Part shown: piece by piece, positions 1 to 8,386 of the stretch
Position numbering within the stretch: position 1 is the first letter of the stretch
Layout of the letters: each line of letters starts with the position of its first letter
DNA from: Pseudomonas sp. CCI4.2
Lineage (GTDB): Bacteria > Pseudomonadota > Gammaproteobacteria > Pseudomonadales > Pseudomonadaceae
Assembly (NCBI RefSeq): GCF_034350045.1
Contig: NZ_CP133781.1
Coordinates: 124,001-188,000 of the forward strand
Direction: 5' to 3'
DNA length: 64,000 nt
Notes under the pieces: model-generated
Databases searched by the model: none
What the model was told of the DNA's origin: nothing
What the model saw: the letters and a program-made list of their open reading frames with translations, nothing else
Made by a program: the position numbers and the translations under genes

Positions 1-2
1 CA

Positions 3-1085
3 TTGCGCGAAGTCACGCTTAATGGCGAGGCATTGCTGCTGGACGCTACGCCCATCACTGACGCCGGTGCGCTGCTGACGCTGTACCTGCCGAGCCGCAT
101 CGGTGAACGCCTGGCCGCGCTGCACCACGATCACTCCGAGGGTTTCGATTCGTTGTTGGGTGAATCGCTACCTATACGCACCTTGAAAACCCGAGCGTTG
201 CGCGTCGCGGTGCTGGATGCTCCGCTGCTGATCCAAGGCGAGACCGGCACCGGCAAAGAGTTGGTGGCCCGTGCCTGTCACGCCATCAGCGCCCGCCATG
301 CGGCCCCGTTTCTGGCGCTCAACTGCGCTGCGCTGCCGGAAAACCTCGCCGAGAGCGAACTCTTCGGTTATGCCCCCGGCGCCTTCACGGGCGCCCAACG
401 CGGCGGCAAACCGGGGCTAATGGAAATGGCTAACCACGGCACGGTGTTTCTCGATGAAATCGGCGAAATGTCGCCGTACCTGCAAGCCAAGCTGCTGCGG
501 TTTTTGAACGACGGCAGCTTCCGGCGCGTCGGTGGCGACCGGGAAGTGAAGGTCAACGTACGGATCCTCAGCGCCACCCACCGCGACTTGGAAAAGATGG
601 TCAGCGAAGGCACCTTTCGCGAGGACCTGTTTTATCGACTGAACGTCCTTAACCTCGAAGTGCCGCCGCTGCGTGAACGCGGCCAGGACATTTTGCTGCT
701 GGCCCGCTATTTCATGGAACAGGCCTGTGCGCAGATTCAACGACCGGTCTGCCGCCTGACACCAGGCACTTATCCTGCACTGCTGAGCAATCGCTGGCCG
801 GGCAACGTGCGCCAGTTGCAAAACGTGATTTTCCGCGCGGCAGCCATTTGCGAAAGTTCCCTGGTTGACATCGGTGACCTAGACATTGCCGGCACCTCGG
901 TCGCACGCCAGGCCGACGGAGAAGTCGCCAGCCTGGAACAAGCTGTCGAAGACTTCGAAAAAACCTTGCTGGAAAAACTCTACGTCAGCTACCCCTCGAC
1001 CCGCCAACTCGCCAGCCGCCTGCAAACTTCCCACACCGCCATCGCCCACAGGCTGCGCAAGTATGGGATTTCCGGGAAGGGCTAA
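3..1085 (+). CDS. gcsR: Sigma-54-dependent TyrR-like regulator, GcsR-type (5' end missing)
   Basis: This is the 3' part of a sigma-54 enhancer-binding protein; the true start lies left of the window. The visible 360 residues hold the end of a sensory (ACT/PAS-like) region, then an AAA+ core with Walker A GETGTGKE (residues 79-86) and the sigma-54 contact loop GAFTGA (126-131). A TyrR-type C-terminal helix-turn-helix sits near residues 325-355. In P. aeruginosa the TyrR-like protein GcsR activates the glycine cleavage operon from a sigma-54 promoter. Here the gcv operon lies on the same strand about 11.9 kb downstream, with a sigma-54 promoter and 18-bp palindromes in front of it. The GcsR name rests on that context; another TyrR/PhhR-family regulator is possible but less likely. 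Confidence 0.82.
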   Translation: MREVTLNGEALLLDATPITDAGALLTLYLPSRIGERLAALHHDHSEGFDSLLGESLPIRTLKTRALRVAVLDAPLLIQGETGTGKELVARACHAISARHAAPFLALNCAALPENLAESELFGYAPGAFTGAQRGGKPGLMEMANHGTVFLDEIGEMSPYLQAKLLRFLNDGSFRRVGGDREVKVNVRILSATHRDLEKMVSEGTFREDLFYRLNVLNLEVPPLRERGQDILLLARYFMEQACAQIQRPVCRLTPGTYPALLSNRWPGNVRQLQNVIFRAAAICESSLVDIGDLDIAGTSVARQADGEVASLEQAVEDFEKTLLEKLYVSYPSTRQLASRLQTSHTAIAHRLRKYGISGKG

Positions 1086-1627
1086 CCCGATATTTGAGCA
1101 TCACCCAATCCCGGTGGCGGCGTTTTGGTGACACACGTTTGTTACGGTCCACTGCTTGTGGTGCTGGCAATTTTTGACATCGTCGCGGCGATTATCGTTT
1201 GGACAGTTGCTCGGGAAATCACTTCGGGCGCAGGGCCTCAAACCCACAACGTGGCGGGTTCCGATCAAGGTTCGGCTTTACCTTCGGCTTAAGTATTTTG
1301 CTCGAACTAATGCGTTGTTGGTTCGAGCATTTAACTTACAACAGCTTTGACGCACCTCACTCAAGCCAACAGCCCGGCTTCACCCAAGGCCTGATCGGGG
1401 GTTGGTGTTGATACTCAGATGATCTTCGGCCTGCACCTCGATGGCGGTCCAGAACATCACCCAGGTACAGGCAACGCATTCTGGCCGAGCGACAGCGACA
1501 ACTCGGCGCAGGACGACTTGGCGCGTGGCGACGCAAACGTCAAACCGCGCATGTCAACATTGCAACTCCACAAGCACTGGAATTAACTTCAGCACTTTTT
1601 ATGGGGATCGAGCCTATTTCTTCTACA
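1086..1627. other. Gene-poor gap between gcsR and the LysR-type gene
   Basis: No convincing gene is seen. A stem-loop at 1299-1329 (TGCTCGAAC / GTTCGAGCA, 13-nt loop) could end the gcsR transcript, though it lacks a T-tract. An open frame at 1419-1586 (55 codons, ATG start) matches nothing I recognise. The gap probably marks the left junction of the inserted biosynthetic cluster. Confidence 0.5.
1299..1329 (+). terminator. Stem-loop downstream of gcsR
   Basis: Perfect 9-bp inverted repeat, TGCTCGAAC (1299-1307) and GTTCGAGCA (1321-1329), with a 13-nt loop, about 215 nt after the gcsR stop codon. It is followed only by a short T run (ATTTAAC), so termination is uncertain. Confidence 0.3.
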
Positions 1628-2542
1628 TCACTCTAGTAACGTATGAAGTTTCTGGTGCAACTCGCCGGCGCTCAACTTCAACTCATCAATGAAGGCCGAA
1701 GCGACTGACGTCTGCGGCCGATGTAGCGATGTGATGAGGTTGACGGAAAACGGTATAGAAATCGCGAACCGTCGTAAGCACACAGCCTGATCTGTAAAAC
1801 TCAAGGCCGTTAGCGGATTGATGATACCTACCCCGACGTTTTGCTGGACGAAAAAGCAGACGGCCGCTGCGCTGTGGGTTTCTATGACGGTGCGACATTT
1901 GACACGCGCGTCAGCAAGTATCCTGTCGAAGATGATCCGGTAAGGGTCCTGACCCGCGAGGCTGACCATGTTGACGCCGGACAGATCCAAAGGCGTAATC
2001 ACCTTTTTGCTGCACAGCGGATGACTCGATGGCAGCACGCACACTTCATCGCCTGTAAATATGTTTTCACATCGAGTGCCTGGCGGCGTTTCGCTGTTTT
2101 CAGTCAACCCCAAATCATACTGTTGGGCGGTCATCCACTCCTCGAGCAGCGGGGACTCCTGCGGGGTGATGTTGATATTCACTTCAGGGAACGTATTGAT
2201 GAATCGACCACACACATAGGGCAACAGGCTCTGCGAAAAAGCAGGCAAGCATGCGATCGTGAGACTGGTCCGGGAATTCTTGATCGATTGCGCCGCATTG
2301 TGGATGCGTTCGAGCCCGTAATAGGAGGTTTTCACTTCCTCGAACAAGCTCAGCCCCTGAGCGGTTGGCTGCAACCGCGCCTGTGTTCGTTCAAACAGTT
2401 TGAGCCCGAGGACATGTTCAAATCGAGCGATTTCACGGCTGACGGTTGGTTGTGAGGTTTTCAACAACACCGCGGCCTTGGTCACGCTGCCGGTGGTCAT
2501 TATCGCCCAGAATATTTCGACTTGCCTGAAACTGAATCTCAC
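1628..2542 (-). CDS. LysR-type regulator related to enterobacterial LysR (activator of lysA)
   Basis: A LysR-type regulator with an N-terminal winged helix (QVEIFWAIMTTGSVTKAA, then SQPTVSREIARFE) and a C-terminal effector domain. The text SQPTVSR.IARFE, SLLPYV, PQESPLLEEW and VCVLPSSHPL closely parallels E. coli LysR, which activates the diaminopimelate decarboxylase gene lysA in response to diaminopimelate. I place the start at a GTG (2542) with GGGGA five bases upstream, which gives the length expected of LysR. An in-frame ATG at 2596 lacks a good ribosome site. It is divergent from the biosynthetic operon, which itself contains an E. coli-type LysA, so it is the likely cluster regulator and may sense lysine or its precursor. 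Family assignment is firm; the effector is inferred. Confidence 0.85.
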   Translation of the reverse strand: MRFSFRQVEIFWAIMTTGSVTKAAVLLKTSQPTVSREIARFEHVLGLKLFERTQARLQPTAQGLSLFEEVKTSYYGLERIHNAAQSIKNSRTSLTIACLPAFSQSLLPYVCGRFINTFPEVNINITPQESPLLEEWMTAQQYDLGLTENSETPPGTRCENIFTGDEVCVLPSSHPLCSKKVITPLDLSGVNMVSLAGQDPYRIIFDRILADARVKCRTVIETHSAAAVCFFVQQNVGVGIINPLTALSFTDQAVCLRRFAISIPFSVNLITSLHRPQTSVASAFIDELKLSAGELHQKLHTLLE

Positions 2543-2861
2543 TCTTTTCCCCAAGGCAGATACGGCCAGAATCCATTGAGAAGCGGCAGCGAGCATAGCA
2601 TGCCGAGCCGTTTAAGCCTTGCTCAAGGTATATCAAAAATGAAAGGTCTCTAAAAAAAAATGATATTTTGAATGTAGAGATCACATAATTACACTGGCCC
2701 GACAAACAAACCTCCACCACTCTGCTGCCTTCATATGTGCGATGGGGTGCCTTTTATTCAACGGCGCCGATAGGTCATCGATAGTCTGCAAGGGCGAGCA
2801 GGAGGCGGATCAAGCTTGCCAATGGATTAACTGGAATCGCCCCAATGTGAGGGGGCAACTT
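2543..2861. promoter_or_regulatory. Divergent promoter region between the LysR-type gene and the operon
   Basis: AT-rich intergenic stretch. It contains an interrupted inverted repeat, GGTCTCTA (2645-2652) and TAGAGATC (2675-2682), separated by 22 bases that include an A-tract. It overlaps a possible sigma-70 promoter for the operon: TTGAAT (2668-2673), 16-base spacer, TACACT (2690-2695). A LysR-family operator here would suit the divergent layout. An open frame extends upstream of the first operon gene into this region, but the GAGGGGG ribosome site at 2849-2855 favours the start at 2862. Confidence 0.4.
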
Positions 2862-4160
2862 ATGGATATGCATGATTTGGTCGGCATTGGTTTTGGTCCT
2901 TCGCATATTGGCTTGGCGGTCTCGCTTTATGAAGATTATAAAGAAGAGACTGAAGGCAAAAAAATAATGTTTTTTGAAGCCAAGAATAAACATGGCTGGC
3001 ATCATCCGATGATGTTACCCAATACCAAGATGCAAATTTCTTTTATGAAAGATCTTTGTTTTTTGCGCAATCCGAAAAGCCATTTTACATTTGTAAACTA
3101 TTTACATGAACATCGTCGGCTGGGTTCTTTCGCCAACTTGAGGGACTTCAATCCAAGTCGCAAGGAATTTGATGATTACCTGCGCTGGGTTGCCGGACAC
3201 TTTAATCATATAACGTGTTACTCATCATCGGTTCAATCGGTTCTGCCGGTCACGGAAGATGATCAAGTCGTCGCTCTTGATGTAACCGTCAATGACACGC
3301 TGACCGGCACCATACAGGTCGTCAGGACGCAAAATCTCGCTATCGCTATCGGCGGTGAACCGGCAATGCCGGTCGCGTGCGCCAGTCCGCACGTCTTCCA
3401 CTCCTCGCAGTTGCTAGAAAAGCTGTCGGAATACGATGAAAGCAAACGCTATCGTTTTCTGGTGGTGGGTTGCGGGCAGAGTGCGGCGGAGATCTATAAG
3501 TACCTGATCAGCCATTACCGCCATGCAGATGTGCGGGTGGCGAGCAGTGGCATCGGGTTCAAGCAAGCCGATGACAGTGAATACGTAAATGAAGTTTTTG
3601 ATAACGAAATGATCGACCGGATTTATTACCTCGATCCGGATAATCGCGAGGCTCTGATCCGAAAACACTTCGACACGAACTACTCGGTGGCCGATCTGGC
3701 GATTATTCAAGGCCTTTATCGTGAAGAATATGAAGCCATGATTGGCGGGGATGCCGATCGCTTCGGAATGCTCAAGTTCAAACGGCTCACCCATGTGGTC
3801 GAGCACAATAATGCATTGGCTGTCACATTAGTTTCGACGCTCGACGGTGAGCGTCAGGAACTTGAAGTAGATGTTGTTATCTGCGCTACCGGTTACAGCC
3901 GCAAGAACAACTTGGCGCTGCTGGATTCCCTCAAGTCTTATTGGGCAGATGCCGCACACATACCGCGCTTGAGCCGTCATTACGCCTTGCAGATGACTGA
4001 CAACTTTAAACCTAACATTTATATCCAGGGCATGTCGGAACATACCCATGGTCTGAGCGATACATTGCTTTCGGTTATTTCCCGGCGCTCCCATGAAGTC
4101 GGCGGGGAAATCGCCAATACGCTGAGCATCAAGGTCTCGCAGGGAGCAATGGCGCCATGA
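2862..4160 (+). CDS. L-lysine/L-ornithine N-monooxygenase (flavin-dependent N-hydroxylase)
   Basis: A class B flavin N-hydroxylating monooxygenase of the IucD/PvdA/SidA family, 432 aa. The FAD motif GIGFGP is at residues 8-13, the NADPH motif VVGCGQSAAE near residue 200, and the C-terminal ATGYS motif near residue 340. These enzymes hydroxylate the side-chain amine of lysine or ornithine using NADPH and O2. The ATG at 2862 has GAGGGGG six bases upstream. No siderophore NRPS or IucA/C-type synthetase is nearby; a cupin-MetRS fusion lies in the same operon. In characterised hydrazine pathways (s56-p1, triacsin, formycin/pyrazofurin) the partner of that fusion is a lysine N6-hydroxylase. Lysine is therefore the inferred substrate, supported by the LysA gene in the operon; ornithine is not excluded by sequence. 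The stop overlaps the next gene (ATGA). Confidence 0.87.
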   Translation: MDMHDLVGIGFGPSHIGLAVSLYEDYKEETEGKKIMFFEAKNKHGWHHPMMLPNTKMQISFMKDLCFLRNPKSHFTFVNYLHEHRRLGSFANLRDFNPSRKEFDDYLRWVAGHFNHITCYSSSVQSVLPVTEDDQVVALDVTVNDTLTGTIQVVRTQNLAIAIGGEPAMPVACASPHVFHSSQLLEKLSEYDESKRYRFLVVGCGQSAAEIYKYLISHYRHADVRVASSGIGFKQADDSEYVNEVFDNEMIDRIYYLDPDNREALIRKHFDTNYSVADLAIIQGLYREEYEAMIGGDADRFGMLKFKRLTHVVEHNNALAVTLVSTLDGERQELEVDVVICATGYSRKNNLALLDSLKSYWADAAHIPRLSRHYALQMTDNFKPNIYIQGMSEHTHGLSDTLLSVISRRSHEVGGEIANTLSIKVSQGAMAP

Positions 4161-5329
4161 AAATGACCAGAGAGCTAATCGTGTTTTTAGTGTGCTCCAC
4201 GGTTTACCGGTTGTTTTCCGGTGCACTGCTGGTTTCCCTGACATGGACCATTCTCAATCAGAATGAAGGCGGCTATTTGCCGCTGGCACTCGCGATTTTT
4301 TGTTCATTTATTCCGGCGTTTGTTACTCCGATGATGATCAAGCGCCTATCGACCCGAATGAACGGACGCCAGATGAGCAGCTGGTTCCTGGTATGTCTCG
4401 CAAGTCTGAGCCTGGTTGCCGGGGGGTGCCGTGATATCACGGTCGGGCTGCTCATCGCCAATCTGTTTGTGTGGCTGATATTCATGTTGCTGGAAGCCAG
4501 TCTGGACATGTGGTTTACCCAAGTTCAGCGTGGCATGGATGAAGCGACAGTCAGGCGCATCAGCGGTGCGACGACCGCCACCAGCCAAGCTGCGCTGATG
4601 ATAGGCCCGTTGTTGGCGGCAGGCCTGATGCCGATTCTGACCGGCATGGGATTTTCAATTCTTCTGGGCGTCAGCTTCTTGCTCGTCGCTGCGGTTTGCT
4701 ACACCCGAAATAGCGCTGACGTGATTGAAGCCCGGGAGGGAAGTACCTTGGCGGCTCCAGCGAAGCTTCCACGGAGCTTGTTCATTGCGATGGTGTTGAT
4801 CTGGCCAATCCTCGGAGCATTTAACTTCATGCTTCCGGTGTACGTGTCGATCCATGGCTGGGCGCTGTTTGAGCTAGGTGTGCTGGACGCCGTATTCGGC
4901 ATGGGCATGGCGTTGATCGGTGTGCTGATCATTTTGAGCAATACCGGCCATAACCTGTTGTTTTTTTTGTCCGGGCTGATAGCACTTGCCGTCGCTGCCG
5001 CTTTGGTGTGGTTCCTGATGCCCGATACGCTTGTCCTCAAGGCGCTGAGCCTGCTGATTCTGGGCATGGCTTTTGGCGGCGCCCGGGTGCACATCCGCGC
5101 TGCGATTGCCTATCGCTACAGTGAGGCGGCCGTCGGCCTTTGTGTCAGCAGAGCGAATGCGCTGGCTACGCCTGTGTTGTTGCTGATTCTGAGTCTGCAA
5201 CTGGCAGTGATCGAAACTGCGTGGCTCATACCGTTCCTGATGATCACGTTATCCATCGCGCTGTTGCTGCAGACCTCAGCGACTCGTTTCGTCCAAGGGC
5301 AGTCGAACACCACATCCGTCGGCGCCTGA
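4157..5329 (+). CDS. Major facilitator superfamily transporter, probable product exporter
   Basis: A 390-aa integral membrane protein with about 11-12 hydrophobic helices and short polar loops, such as MIKRLSTRMNGRQMSS between helices 2 and 3, the usual place of the MFS loop. The ATG overlaps the stop codon of the monooxygenase gene by four bases, so the two are translationally coupled. Its position inside a biosynthetic operon suggests export of the product or self-protection. The family is clear in outline, but the substrate cannot be read from the sequence. A second in-frame ATG two codons later is an equally possible start. Confidence 0.78.
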   Translation: MKMTRELIVFLVCSTVYRLFSGALLVSLTWTILNQNEGGYLPLALAIFCSFIPAFVTPMMIKRLSTRMNGRQMSSWFLVCLASLSLVAGGCRDITVGLLIANLFVWLIFMLLEASLDMWFTQVQRGMDEATVRRISGATTATSQAALMIGPLLAAGLMPILTGMGFSILLGVSFLLVAAVCYTRNSADVIEAREGSTLAAPAKLPRSLFIAMVLIWPILGAFNFMLPVYVSIHGWALFELGVLDAVFGMGMALIGVLIILSNTGHNLLFFLSGLIALAVAAALVWFLMPDTLVLKALSLLILGMAFGGARVHIRAAIAYRYSEAAVGLCVSRANALATPVLLLILSLQLAVIETAWLIPFLMITLSIALLLQTSATRFVQGQSNTTSVGA

Positions 5330-5371
5330 TAAGAGCCGTAACCTATTTACGTAAAAGTTCGAGGATTCGAT

Positions 5372-6664
5372 ATGACGTCATCCAATAGCTACGCCTTGTT
5401 GATCGGCGCCGACTTGCCCATGAGGGAGCGGGCCGTGCTGTGTACCGCGCGTGCGCTGGGCATGGCCGTTGTGGTGCTGGCCTATCCTGGAGAGGTTCTA
5501 GCCCAGCGGCGCAGGCCAGCAGCCAGCCTGGCTGACGACTACATAGTCAGTCCATACCTGCTGGATCCGGTGCGAGCGCTAGAGGCGGTCAAACACTATG
5601 AACGCAAGACCGGTCTCACACCGGCGGCTGTCATTCCAGTCAACGATTTCGTTCTAGAAGCTGGCTCTGCGATAGCAAGGCAATACGCAATACCATTCCA
5701 CAGTGACGCGGTGATACTGCGCTGCCGCGATAAGTTACTGATGAAGACTGAACTGGCAAAAGCCGGACTAAATATCGCGCCGACTCTAGCGGTCAATGAA
5801 GGTGTTGCCAACTACGTCTTCAAAGACCAGGAAAAGGTAATTTTCAAACCCAGTGTCTTTGGTGGCAGTGGCGGAGTGCGTCTGGTGAGTAACCCGCAAG
5901 AATTGCAAGTGGCGATTAATGACGCTGCAAAGCTGTTGCACAAGTACAAGGACATTCTTTACATCGATCCTGAGCGGATTCACTTGGAAGCCTTTCTCGA
6001 CAGTGAACTTGAAGTCTCCGTCGAAGTTTATTGCAGGCCTGACGAGTGTAAGGCGGCGGCCGTCACCCACAAGCAACTGTCGCCGCGTCCGTTTTTTGCT
6101 GAAATGGGCCACATCGTTCCCTATGCAGGGTTTGATTACGACGCTTTGTGCATGACCGCCGAAAAAGCGTGCCGGGCGCTGGGTATCGAACGTGGCGTAT
6201 CTCATGTCGAGATCAAGATCGTTGATGGCGTGCCTTTCATTATTGAGGTAGGCGCCCGGCCCGCAGGCGATCGCATCATCGACTTGGTCTATCGCTCGTT
6301 GGGCATTGATCTTTATGCTCTGCACGCAAAGAGCTATTGCGACATCTGGGACGACATGCCCCTGATCAAACGTCGGGGGACCGCTGCCGTCGCGTTCCTG
6401 AAAACTGCACCTGGAATGATTACCCGTATTAATCCAATTGCACTGCCCGAGGGTGTGCACGAACTCAGTCTTTACAAAGGTGTCGGAGATGTTTCCGACA
6501 GGGACGCACAGAACTTCGAAACCCGTGAAGGCCATGTGGAGTGGTTTTGGCCGATCGAGTATCAGGACAAACCTGACTTCATGTTGCAAACGGCCAGGCT
6601 CGCAGCCGACCTGTTTGAAATCGAGCAAACTGAACCCGGTCCTGCCCCCTCCTTCACGAGATAA
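5372..6664 (+). CDS. ATP-grasp carboxylate-amine ligase
   Basis: A 430-aa ATP-grasp protein. The N-terminal preATP-grasp Rossmann part (LLIGADLPMRERA onward) leads to the ATP-binding lobe with the glycine-rich loop KPSVFGGSGGVRL and the metal-binding segment FIIEVGARPAGDRI. A C-terminal domain resembles that of the dapdiamide/bacilysin-type amino-acid ligases. Such enzymes form an amide or peptide bond through an acyl phosphate. The ATG has GAGGA six bases upstream. In the operon it most likely joins the hydrazine-derived building block to another carboxylate or amine. Substrates are unknown; the family call is strong. Confidence 0.82.
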   Translation: MTSSNSYALLIGADLPMRERAVLCTARALGMAVVVLAYPGEVLAQRRRPAASLADDYIVSPYLLDPVRALEAVKHYERKTGLTPAAVIPVNDFVLEAGSAIARQYAIPFHSDAVILRCRDKLLMKTELAKAGLNIAPTLAVNEGVANYVFKDQEKVIFKPSVFGGSGGVRLVSNPQELQVAINDAAKLLHKYKDILYIDPERIHLEAFLDSELEVSVEVYCRPDECKAAAVTHKQLSPRPFFAEMGHIVPYAGFDYDALCMTAEKACRALGIERGVSHVEIKIVDGVPFIIEVGARPAGDRIIDLVYRSLGIDLYALHAKSYCDIWDDMPLIKRRGTAAVAFLKTAPGMITRINPIALPEGVHELSLYKGVGDVSDRDAQNFETREGHVEWFWPIEYQDKPDFMLQTARLAADLFEIEQTEPGPAPSFTR

Positions 6665-6668
6665 ACGT

Positions 6669-7043
6669 ATGTTCGACAATCGCCACATTCTTTCGCTAGC
6701 CAACCCGGCCATGGAATTGATCGAATACGCAACACCACCGGAAAAGTGCACGCAGGGTCGTCCTGTGCAAACTTTTCACAAGCAGTTCGAGAGCGCTGAC
6801 CGGTTGTTCTCGGTAGGGATCTGGGAATGCAGCGTGGGCAGTTTTACGGTGAGCTTCACCGGGCACGAATTCGCTAGTCTGCTGGAGGGGCGGATCATGA
6901 TCGAAGACGAGCAGGGCACTCAGGTGTTGTTTTTACCCGGCATGCAACTGGTCTTTCCCGCCGGTTACAAGGGCGAATGGAATGTGCTCGAACCGTCCCG
7001 AAAAGCTTATGTCTGGTACGAGCTAAGCCCTCCGGCTCTTTGA
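6669..7043 (+). CDS. Small cupin protein (Cupin_3 / COG3450-like)
   Basis: A 124-aa single-domain cupin with the pattern SLLEGRIMIEDEQG followed by FLPGMQLVFPAGYKGEW and VLEP.RKAYV, typical of the Cupin_3 group found in EutQ-like and ureidoglycine-hydrolase-like proteins. The gene starts five bases after the ATP-grasp stop codon. Small cupins in biosynthetic clusters act as isomerases, oxygenases, dehydratases or binding proteins, and this one has few histidines in its first cupin motif (FTGHEF). Its function is therefore open; a role in converting an intermediate is only inference from the operon. Confidence 0.75.
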   Translation: MFDNRHILSLANPAMELIEYATPPEKCTQGRPVQTFHKQFESADRLFSVGIWECSVGSFTVSFTGHEFASLLEGRIMIEDEQGTQVLFLPGMQLVFPAGYKGEWNVLEPSRKAYVWYELSPPAL

Positions 7044-7057
7044 ACGGGTGCCTCACT

Positions 7058-8293
7058 TTGAACAACATCAACGATTCACTGATCAACCAACTGGCACACG
7101 AGTTCGGCACGCCGTTCTGGCTGTATGACGCCGATTCCATTCGTCGCCGGACCGCGCAATTGCGAGCATTCGACGTGATTCGCTATGCGCAGAAAGCCAG
7201 CCCGAACATTCAGATACTCAAATTAATGAAAAGTCTGGGCGCCATGGTCGACGCAGTGTCACTGGGCGAAATTGAACGAGCCCACAGAGCCGGATTTCGC
7301 AACGATGAGGGTCACGCCCAAATCGTTTACACCTGTGATGTCCTGGACGAAGCGACGCTGGAACGGGTGATCGAACTGAACATTCCGGTCAACGCCGGCT
7401 CACCGCAAATGCTGGAGCAACTGGGCAAGGCGAGTCCCGGGCATAAAGTCTGGTTGCGGATAAACCCAGGATTCGGTCACGGCCATAGCCGCAAAACCAA
7501 TACTGGGGGCCAACACAGCAAGCACGGCAACTGGCATGAAAACCTGGATGTGTGCTACCAACTGATCGAAACCTACGGTCTGGAGTTGGTAGGGCTGCAC
7601 ATGCACATCGGCTCCGGCGTCGATTACGAGCATCTGCAACGTGTCTGCGCGAGTATGGTCGAGCACGTGCTGCGTTGCCCGTTCGATATTTCGGCGATCT
7701 CGGCGGGGGGCGGATTGCCAATCGCCTATCGCGACGATGATCCGCAGATCGACATCGACGAGTACTTCCGGATCTGGGATCTGGCGCGCTGCCAAATTGA
7801 AGAGCATCTTGGGCATTCGGTGACGCTGGAGATCGAACCGGGGCGCCTTCTGGTCGCTGAATCCGGGTACCTGGTGACTCAGGTCAGGGCTAAAAAGGAT
7901 GTTGGGATTAATCATTTTGTGCTCGTGAACTCCGGTTTCAACGATTTGATACGGCCGGCCATGTATGGCAGTTTTCACCAAATCACCGCTATTCAAAAAG
8001 TCCCTGTGTCTGATCGGGGGTTGTGGCGCAACACCGTGGTGGCTGGTTCGTTGTGCGAGGCTGGCGATGTGTTCACTCAGCAGAGCAACGGCGCAATCGA
8101 TTACCAATTGCTGCCGGATCTGCAGGTGGATGATTTGCTGGTTTTCCATGATTGCGGCGCATACGGTGCGAGCATGTCATCCAATTACAACACCCGACCG
8201 TTAATCCCGGAGTTATTGCTGGATGGCGACTCGGTCAGGGTTATTCGTCGTCGTCAGACTTTCGACGAGTTACTTTCGCTAGAAACAATTTAA
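7058..8293 (+). CDS. lysA: Diaminopimelate decarboxylase, enterobacterial LysA type
   Basis: A fold-III PLP-dependent decarboxylase of about 411 aa. It parallels E. coli LysA along its length: RYAQKASPNIQILKLM (PLP lysine), VDAVSLGEIERA, VNAGS, WLRINPGFGHGHS.KTNTGG, LHMHIGSGVDY, ISAGGGL, EIEPGR, LCE.GDVFTQQ, GAYGASMSSNYN.RP and a C-terminal RRRQTFDELL. It should convert meso-diaminopimelate to L-lysine. The frame stays open upstream to an ATG at 6977, inside the cupin gene. I prefer the TTG at 7058, preceded by GGGTG, because that matches the LysA N-terminus. Pairing with a LysR-like regulator and a lysine-type hydroxylase suggests a dedicated lysine supply. An alternative is decarboxylation of a pathway intermediate. 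Confidence 0.88.
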   Translation: MNNINDSLINQLAHEFGTPFWLYDADSIRRRTAQLRAFDVIRYAQKASPNIQILKLMKSLGAMVDAVSLGEIERAHRAGFRNDEGHAQIVYTCDVLDEATLERVIELNIPVNAGSPQMLEQLGKASPGHKVWLRINPGFGHGHSRKTNTGGQHSKHGNWHENLDVCYQLIETYGLELVGLHMHIGSGVDYEHLQRVCASMVEHVLRCPFDISAISAGGGLPIAYRDDDPQIDIDEYFRIWDLARCQIEEHLGHSVTLEIEPGRLLVAESGYLVTQVRAKKDVGINHFVLVNSGFNDLIRPAMYGSFHQITAIQKVPVSDRGLWRNTVVAGSLCEAGDVFTQQSNGAIDYQLLPDLQVDDLLVFHDCGAYGASMSSNYNTRPLIPELLLDGDSVRVIRRRQTFDELLSLETI

Positions 8294-8315
8294 ATCAATA
8301 AGTACGGATGAAGGG

Positions 8316-8333
8316 TGCAGACATAAGTCTGCA
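8316..8333 (+). promoter_or_regulatory. Perfect hairpin in the lysA to hydrazine-synthetase gap
   Basis: TGCAGAC-ATAA-GTCTGCA, a perfect 7-bp palindrome with a 4-nt loop, flanked by TGAA upstream and TTCA downstream. It sits in the only long gap (93 nt) inside the operon, about 54 nt before the next start codon. It could be an RNA processing/stability element, an attenuator or a protein-binding site. Confidence 0.4.
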
Positions 8334-8386
8334 TTCAGGGTTTCGTGTGCCCGGTGATCCGCATTTTGCAAGTTTGGGAGACAAGC

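Noticed and set aside
1156..1692. Several 60-80 codon frames in the gap after gcsR
   Set aside because: Overlapping frames with basic, low-complexity translations, no ribosome sites and no recognisable domains.
2862..4160. Siderophore ornithine/lysine hydroxylase (PvdA/IucD role)
   Set aside because: No siderophore NRPS, IucA/C-type synthetase, acyltransferase or TonB receptor is present; the partner genes fit hydrazine formation.
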